NCBI RefSeq assembly: GCF_042654065.1
Contig: NZ_JBHSFP010000016.1
Coordinates: 1-64,000 of the forward strand
Direction: 5' to 3'
Source: Sphaerisporangium dianthi
Lineage (GTDB): Bacteria; Actinomycetota; Actinomycetes; Streptosporangiales; Streptosporangiaceae
Length of the DNA: 64,000 nt
The notes under the pieces were generated by a model. The model saw only the letters and a list, made by a program, of their open reading frames with translations, had not been told where the DNA came from and did not search any database. Positions 58,991 to 64,000 of this stretch are shown here, piece by piece. The position numbers and the translations under genes were made by a program. Every line of letters starts with the position of its first letter. Positions within the stretch are counted from its first letter, which is position 1.

Positions 58991-60198
58991 CCGAAGCCGC
59001 CCTCGACGGCCAGGGTGTCGCCGACGCGCCGCGCGATGCCCGGGTCGTCGCTGAACACCCCGTCCACCCCGAGCCCGTACAGCACGCGTAGCCATCCGGC
59101 CACGTCGCCGTGCGCGCCCGCGTACCCGCGTGCCGCCGGGTTCCCCCGGCGGAACGCGGCGGGCAGGTAGGTGTTCTCCGGCCGGACGGTCCATACGTGG
59201 ACGGCGAGGCTCTGGCGGTGGGCGTCGGCCACCAGTGTGGTGGCGGCTCCCAGGCGTCCGTCGTGGCCGACGGGCTGCACCAGCGAGGTCGGGACGCCGA
59301 CGGCGTCGGCGTAGGAGGCGATCTCGGCGAGCCCTTCGGGAGTGGCCAGATCGCGGTAGGTGCGCGGGTCTCCCTTGGCCACCAGATCGCGCGGAGCGCC
59401 GGACGACTCCAGGAGCTGGACGAACCGCAGCCGCGTCCTGCCGCGCATCGCCCGCAGGTTGCCGGTCTCGAACGACTGGACGAACACCGGGTCGGTCCGC
59501 TCGCGCCACCCGTACCGGCCGAGCGTAGCCAGAAGCGGCCCCTCAAGGGGCAGCCCGATGGAGGCGAAGTAGCCCGGGTGCTTGGTCTCGGGATAGATGC
59601 CGACGCCCGACCGCTTGGCCAGCGCCGCCACCTCGTCGAAGGTGGCGATCGGGGCGAGGCCGTCGAAGGCGGCGCTGAGCGGGCGCAGGGCGGACAGCCG
59701 CTCGACGGCGCGCAGGGTGCGCAGCTCGGACAGCGTGAAGTCCTCGGTGAACCAGCCGGTCAGCCTGCGGCCGTCGATCACCTTGGTCGTCCTGCGCGAG
59801 GCGAACTCCGGATGCCGGGCGACGTCGGTGGTCTCGGAGATCTCGTTCTCGTGCCGGGCGACGAGCACGTGGTCCTTGGTGGACACCAGGTCGGGCTCGA
59901 TGAAGTCGGCTCCCATGGAGATGGCGGCCCGATAGGAGAGCAAGGTGTGCTCGGGCCGGTACGCGCACGCGCCGCGGTGCCCGATGACCGCCGGACGCGG
60001 CCGCGAGGCGGCCCTCTGGACCGCGGCGGAGGTGACGTGGACCGCGGCAGAGGGGGACATGCCGAACGACGCGCCGGCGGAGGCGTTTCCCCCCGGCAGA
60101 AGGGACAGCATTCCGGCGAGCGTGCCGGCCAGGAGCCATCGAACGCGGGTCACGCTCGATGTTAGGCCTGGTCGCGAGCGCTCTCCTCGGCATGACAC
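58945..60198 (-). CDS. Secreted glycerophosphodiester phosphodiesterase (417 aa)
   Basis: Signal peptide within the first 45 residues (a start at GTG 60153, VTRVRWLLAGTLAGMLSLLP, would also fit). The GDPD TIM-barrel has VIGHRGACAYRPEHTLLSYR (about 72-91), ADFIEPDLVSTKDHVLVARH (with E-P-D and H-E-N), then GIYPETKHPGYFA and LAVHVWTVRPENTYLP. This resembles GlpQ-like enzymes that hydrolyse glycerophosphodiesters to glycerol-3-phosphate. Its 3' end overlaps the cupin gene by 46 bp on the opposite strand. Confidence 0.93.
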   Translation of the reverse strand: MSCRGERSRPGLTSSVTRVRWLLAGTLAGMLSLLPGGNASAGASFGMSPSAAVHVTSAAVQRAASRPRPAVIGHRGACAYRPEHTLLSYRAAISMGADFIEPDLVSTKDHVLVARHENEISETTDVARHPEFASRRTTKVIDGRRLTGWFTEDFTLSELRTLRAVERLSALRPLSAAFDGLAPIATFDEVAALAKRSGVGIYPETKHPGYFASIGLPLEGPLLATLGRYGWRERTDPVFVQSFETGNLRAMRGRTRLRFVQLLESSGAPRDLVAKGDPRTYRDLATPEGLAEIASYADAVGVPTSLVQPVGHDGRLGAATTLVADAHRQSLAVHVWTVRPENTYLPAAFRRGNPAARGYAGAHGDVAGWLRVLYGLGVDGVFSDDPGIARRVGDTLAVEGGFGQTSASESAGRSSSA

Positions 60199-60370
60199 GC
60201 GCGGCGCGCCAAAGGGACGGCGACCGACTATCGACGATCACCAGCGACCGCCGCCGTTATCGGTAATCATCAGCACAGAGCAATGATCATCCCCATATGC
60301 CAGAACAACCGGCGGCGTTTCCGGTCGGACGCGACACGGACCTACGAGCCGCGCGATATCGGAGGCTTGT

Positions 60371-61666
60371 ATGCAGCGCTCGGCTTTTCCCCGGCGCGAG
60401 TTACTCAAGGGCGTGGGGCTGGGCGCCCTCGCGGCGGCCGGCGCCGCCTGCGGCGCGCCCGGCGGGGACTTCCGGACGGACGACGAGAAGATCGTGATCG
60501 GCTTCGTCAGCCCGCGGTCCGGAGCGCTCGCCAGTTTCGCCTCCGGGGACGACTTCGTCGTGGAACGCGTGCGCCGGACCGCGCCCTACGCCAAGGGATT
60601 CACCGTCGGCGGCAGAAGGTACGCGGTCGAGATCGTGGTCAAGGACAGCGTGTCCGACCCCCGGCTGGCCGCTCAGGCGGCCCGCGAGCTCGTCACGCAC
60701 CACAAGGCCGACATGATCCTCACCAGTTCCGCCCCGGAGACGACCAACCCGGTGGCGTCGGTGTGCGAGAGCCAGGGCATCCCGTGCGTGGCGACCGTCG
60801 TCCCCTGGGAGGCCTGGTACTTCTCCCGGCAGGCCGATCCGGACAACCCTCGCCCTTTCACGTACACGACCATGTTCTTTCTCGGCGTCGACCAGTTCGG
60901 CGGGTGCTTCGTCCCGATGTGGGAGCGGATCCCCACCAACAAGGTGGTGGCCGCCATGTTCCCCGACGACCCCGACGGCAACGCCTTCCGGCGCGCCTGG
61001 CCGCCGATCCTGGAGAAGGCCGGATACACCTGGGTGGACGGCGGCGCCTACCGCGACGGCCGCGACTTCACCCGCATGATCGCCAAGTTCCGGCGGGAGC
61101 GCTGCGAGATCTTCATCAACGCCCCGCTCACCCCCGACTTCAACCGCATGTGGCGGCAGGCGGCCGCCGACGGGTTCCGGCCCCGGCTGGCCACGGTGGC
61201 CAAGGTCCTGCTGTTCCCGTCCGACACCCTGCCCCTCGCCGGCCTGGTCGACAACATCGCGACCGACTCCTGGTGGGGCCCGTACATGCCCAACACCTCC
61301 TCGCTGGACGGCGAGAGCGCCAAGAGCCTCGCCGAGGCCTACCAGTCGGCCAGCGGCCGGCAGTGGCTGCAGACCCTCGGCTCGGTCTACTCGCTGTTCG
61401 AGATCGCGTACGAGGCGTTCTCGAAGGTCGACTCACCCCGGGACAGGAAGGCCGTCGCCGCGCGCCTCAGGACGCTGAACTACTCCGGGATGTCGGGCGT
61501 GCTGGACTTCTCCCGCGGTCCGGTGCCGGGCGTGGCCGTCCAGCAGCCGGTGGGGGTGCAGTGGAAGAGGGGTGTAGGGCGGTTCCCCTACGAAATGATG
61601 GTCGTGGACAACAGCCTCAACCCGGCCGTCCCGATCGGCGCCGAGCTGGCCCCCACCAACCCCTGA
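60371..61666 (+). CDS. Tat-exported lipoprotein, branched-chain amino-acid-type ABC receptor (431 aa)
   Basis: MQRSAFPRRELLKGVGLGAL is a twin-arginine signal, and AAGAACG is the lipobox. The mature part starts with EKIVIGFVSPRSGALASFAS and includes AVEIVVKDSVSDPRLAAQAA and ADMILTSSAPETTNPVASVC, typical of LivJ/HAAT receptors (Type 1 PBP fold). No permease or ATPase genes are in the window, so it is an orphan receptor or serves a transporter elsewhere. A short gap separates it from the hydrolase gene with its own promoter. Confidence 0.88.
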   Translation: MQRSAFPRRELLKGVGLGALAAAGAACGAPGGDFRTDDEKIVIGFVSPRSGALASFASGDDFVVERVRRTAPYAKGFTVGGRRYAVEIVVKDSVSDPRLAAQAARELVTHHKADMILTSSAPETTNPVASVCESQGIPCVATVVPWEAWYFSRQADPDNPRPFTYTTMFFLGVDQFGGCFVPMWERIPTNKVVAAMFPDDPDGNAFRRAWPPILEKAGYTWVDGGAYRDGRDFTRMIAKFRRERCEIFINAPLTPDFNRMWRQAAADGFRPRLATVAKVLLFPSDTLPLAGLVDNIATDSWWGPYMPNTSSLDGESAKSLAEAYQSASGRQWLQTLGSVYSLFEIAYEAFSKVDSPRDRKAVAARLRTLNYSGMSGVLDFSRGPVPGVAVQQPVGVQWKRGVGRFPYEMMVVDNSLNPAVPIGAELAPTNP

Positions 61667-61735
61667 GCGAGCCGGGCCGGGCTGCGCGCTCCGAGCACGA
61701 GATCCGCGCGTGCGGCAGAGGACGGACGCCCGTTA

Positions 61736-61780
61736 AGCAACTCATGTTGACTGGCCGAGATTTAGTCAACTAGTGTTGCT
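61736..61780. promoter_or_regulatory. Inverted repeat overlapping a leaderless promoter of the serine hydrolase
   Basis: Arms at 61736-61752 (AGCAACTCATGTTGACT) and 61764-61780 (AGTCAACTAGTGTTGCT) are near-complementary, with perfect inner GTTGACT/AGTCAAC and outer AGCAAC/GTTGCT. TTGACT (61747-61752), 18-bp spacer, TAGTGT (61771-61776) fits a promoter whose start would fall at the ATG (61784), leaving no ribosome binding site: a leaderless mRNA. A repressor on the repeat would cover both boxes. Confidence 0.6.
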
Positions 61781-61783
61781 CGC

Positions 61784-62830
61784 ATGTCCACGAGCGACTT
61801 CCCCATCCCGTCCAGCGACCAGCGCATCACCGAGATCCAGAGCGCGCTCGACGACGCCGTGGCCGCGGGCGGCGGCCCCGGCATCGTCGCCGAGCTGAGA
61901 GACGGCCGCGCGCAGCCGTGGTTCGGCACGGCGGGAGTGGCCGACCTGACGACCGGTGGCGAGCGCCGGCCGGGCGAGCACTTCCGCATCGGGAGCTTCA
62001 CCAAGGCGTTCACCGGCACCGTGGTCCTGCGGCTCGCGGCCGAGGGCAGGCTGACCCTGGACGACACGGTCGCCCAGTGGCTGCCCGGCGTCGTGGAGGA
62101 GCATCTCGGCGCGGACGGCACCAAGATCACCATGAGGCGGCTGCTGAACCACACCAGCGGACTGCCCGACGCCATCCTCGGCCAGGAGCCCCCGCCCTCC
62201 GAGGAACCCGGCGAACGCTTCATCTACTCGAAGATCAACTACAGCCTCGCGGGAATGATCGTCGAGGGGGCGACCGGCGCGACGCTCGCGGAGGAGATCG
62301 AGCGCCACATCACCCGGCCGCTGCGCCTCACGGGAACCTACCTCCCGGGCGCCGACAACACGATGCGCGACCCGCACGCCCGTCACTACTCCAAACTGGG
62401 CGAGACCGGCGCGGGCGCCGAGATCCACGACGTGACCGAGATGGACCTGAGCTGGGCCGGGGCCGCCGGGGGCATGGTCTCGACGACCTCTGACCTGCAA
62501 CGCTTCCTCAGGGCCCTGCTGAGCGGCCGCCTGCTCCCTCCCGCCCAGCAGGACGAGATGTTCACCACCGTCTCGACGGAGGGCGCGGGCTGGGTCCCGC
62601 ACACCCGGTACGGCCTCGGCGTCTACTCCCAGCGGCTCTCGGACGGAGTGACGCTCTGGGGCGGCGGCGGCTACATCCACGGCTCGATGTCGTACGCCAT
62701 GGGCGACCGCGAGGGCGCCCGCACGCTGGTGGTCAACCTGAACGGCGACTGGAACGACTTCCACGAGACCTTCAGCGACCTCTACGAACCCGGTTTCCGC
62801 ACGGCGACCTCCCCGAACCCGTCCTCCTAG
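61784..62830 (+). CDS. Serine hydrolase, class C beta-lactamase/D-alanyl-D-alanine carboxypeptidase family (348 aa)
   Basis: It has the SxxK motif FRIGSFTKAFTGTVVL (Ser-Phe-Thr-Lys, about residues 67-82), the second motif YSKINYSLAGMIVE (Tyr ... Asn, around 148) and the third motif GGGGYIHGSMSYAMG (His-Gly, around 290), as in esterase/D-Ala-D-Ala carboxypeptidase relatives. No signal peptide is visible, so it is probably cytosolic, favouring an esterase or peptidase role over cell-wall work. No ribosome binding site precedes ATG 61784, matching leaderless transcription from the overlapping promoter. Confidence 0.88.
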   Translation: MSTSDFPIPSSDQRITEIQSALDDAVAAGGGPGIVAELRDGRAQPWFGTAGVADLTTGGERRPGEHFRIGSFTKAFTGTVVLRLAAEGRLTLDDTVAQWLPGVVEEHLGADGTKITMRRLLNHTSGLPDAILGQEPPPSEEPGERFIYSKINYSLAGMIVEGATGATLAEEIERHITRPLRLTGTYLPGADNTMRDPHARHYSKLGETGAGAEIHDVTEMDLSWAGAAGGMVSTTSDLQRFLRALLSGRLLPPAQQDEMFTTVSTEGAGWVPHTRYGLGVYSQRLSDGVTLWGGGGYIHGSMSYAMGDREGARTLVVNLNGDWNDFHETFSDLYEPGFRTATSPNPSS

Positions 62831-62833
62831 TCC

Positions 62834-64000
62834 CTAGGGCGCATCCGTCGAGACGGCGCGGCTCGCTCTCAGGTCCGGCGGCCGTGCGGGCGGACGTCCG
62901 GCCCGCACGCCCGAGACGAGTTGCAGCCCGCACGCGGCCAGCCCGGCGAGCAGCGGCACGGTCCAGCCGCCCGAGAGCTGGTGCAGCAGGCCGATCAGGA
63001 AGGGGCCGAGCGCCGCCAGCAGATAGCCGAACGACTGGGCCACGGCCGACAGCGCGGTCACCGAGGCCGGGTCGGGCGCCCGCAGCGTGATGATCAGCAG
63101 CGCGAGGGCGATCGAGGCCCCCTGCCCCAGCCCCAAGATGACCATCCACAGCCACGGCAGCGTGGCCGGCGCGAACAGGACGCCGAGATACCCGGCGACC
63201 GTCAGCAGCGCGGCGGCCACGATGTGCGGCACCTGCGTCCGGGCACGGCCCGCGTGCGAGGTCACCGCGAGGGTGGCGGCGATCTGGGCGACGTTCGTCA
63301 GGGCGAGCAGGTAGCCGGCCTGGTCGGCGGGGAGCCCCGCGTCCCGGAAGATGGTCGGCAACCAGGCCAGCATGATGTAGAAGGTCAGCGACTGCAGGCC
63401 CATGAACACCGTGACGTTCCAGGTGACGCCGCTGCGCAACAGCGCGGCGTACGGCCGGCGTACGGCGCCGGCGGGCCCGCCGCCGGCGCGCCGCCCGAAC
63501 GCCTGCGGCGCCCACAGCAGCGCCGCCGCCAGCGCGAGCACGGCCGCCGAAGCGGCCGCCGTGCGCCAGCCGTACCGCTGCTCGATGGGCACCATCAGCG
63601 CCGACGCCGACGCGGCGCCGGTCACCAGGGCCGAGACGTAGATGCCGGTGAACAGCCCGACGCGGTCGGGGAAGTGCTGCTTGACCACCCCCGGCATCAC
63701 CACGTTCATGATCGCTATGGCGGTGCCGGCGACGGCGGACCCGGCGTAGAGGGTCACCGCGCCGCCGAGACCGCGCACGAGGGTGCCGGCGGCCAGGATG
63801 AGCAGCCCGACCAGCAGGGTGCGGTCGAGGCCGACCCGGGTCGCCAGGGCGGGGGCGATCGGCGCCAGCAGGCCGAGGCAGACCACCATGACGGTGGTGA
63901 TCGCGCCACCGGCCGCGGGGGTCAGGCCCAGATCCGCCATGATCTCGCTGAGCAGCGGCGACACGCCGGCGAGCGCGGGCCGCAGGTTCAGCGCGGCCAG
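62834..64000 (-). CDS. MFS transporter of CynX/NimT type (5' end outside window)
   Basis: The frame continues to the last base, so the N-terminus is missing. The sequence at the edge (LAALNLRPALAGVSPLLSEI) matches the first helix of CynX/NimT-like transporters, whose start is usually about 15-30 residues upstream. About eleven further helices follow, with the MFS loop ATRVGLDRTLLVGLLILAAG and the central loop GRRAGGGPAGAVRRPYAALL. This family transports cyanate, nitroimidazoles or unknown drugs. It converges on the serine hydrolase gene, with only 3 bp between their stops. Confidence 0.9.
   Translation of the reverse strand: MAALNLRPALAGVSPLLSEIMADLGLTPAAGGAITTVMVVCLGLLAPIAPALATRVGLDRTLLVGLLILAAGTLVRGLGGAVTLYAGSAVAGTAIAIMNVVMPGVVKQHFPDRVGLFTGIYVSALVTGAASASALMVPIEQRYGWRTAAASAAVLALAAALLWAPQAFGRRAGGGPAGAVRRPYAALLRSGVTWNVTVFMGLQSLTFYIMLAWLPTIFRDAGLPADQAGYLLALTNVAQIAATLAVTSHAGRARTQVPHIVAAALLTVAGYLGVLFAPATLPWLWMVILGLGQGASIALALLIITLRAPDPASVTALSAVAQSFGYLLAALGPFLIGLLHQLSGGWTVPLLAGLAACGLQLVSGVRAGRPPARPPDLRASRAVSTDAP

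Overview
This is 64 kb of GC-rich (roughly 70 percent) actinobacterial chromosome. Several gene types point to the Streptosporangiales (Streptosporangium, Nonomuraea, Microbispora and relatives) rather than to Streptomyces: a DUF397 gene beside an XRE/DUF5753 regulator remnant, a PF04672-type methyltransferase, an orphan EssC/EccC-type secretion ATPase, an AfsR-like regulator with a TPR tail, and giant secreted multidomain carbohydrate proteins. This placement is inference. I see no phage, transposase, integrase or CRISPR array. One tRNA gene (Lys, CTT) is present.

Layout. 1-11.1 kb is a sugar-related region: the start of a sugar-binding lipoprotein gene (minus strand), two divergent ROK regulators, a 1953-residue secreted ThuA / PQQ-type sugar dehydrogenase / PKD / CBM6 / FIMAH protein, and a two-gene operon for a membrane protein and a CopC/YtkA-like secreted protein. 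11.4-13.6 kb holds a YdcF protein, a short HATPase, a broken XRE/DUF5753 regulator with its DUF397 partner, and a nucleotidyltransferase. 13.6-25.5 kb is a block of small envelope or stress genes (DUF1360, DUF6328, GPGG small protein, BON, metallophosphoesterase, GT4, GT9, SDR, TMTC-like TPR membrane protein, DUF4235, LEA-like repeat protein, ChaB, DUF6458, NlpC/P60). 25.8-32.2 kb carries an ABC-F ATPase, a second metallophosphoesterase, a monooxygenase-fold protein, an esterase, an FMN reductase with a clear promoter and operator, and the methyltransferase. 32.3-37.6 kb has a membrane-anchored P-loop/TPR protein, an ECF sigma factor and a LysM membrane protein.

37.7-45.6 kb is a compact type VII secretion-like locus: a large helical and proline-rich candidate substrate, a WXG100-sized protein without the WXG residues, an EssC-type ATPase, and a divergent pair of small proteins. 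45.8-51.6 kb has a COG4315 lipoprotein, an ABC-2 exporter pair and an AfsR-like regulator. 51.8-55.7 kb has a Gly/His-rich secreted peptide, a small cytosolic protein, the tRNA, and a secreted RlpA-like protein whose long leader contains what I read as a c-di-AMP (ydaO-yuaA) riboswitch. 56-64 kb has a holin-like membrane protein, a LacI regulator divergent from an amidohydrolase / cysteine-dioxygenase-like pair with overlapping palindromes between them, a glycerophosphodiester phosphodiesterase, an orphan Tat lipoprotein receptor, a serine beta-lactamase-like hydrolase with an apparently leaderless promoter inside a long inverted repeat, and an MFS transporter that runs off the window.

The best leads are the riboswitch-controlled RlpA-like gene, the minimal type VII locus, the LacI-controlled amidohydrolase/dioxygenase pair, and a recurring pattern of short tandem repeats that begin at or include stop codons (9.4, 20.5, 25.7 and 35.7 kb).
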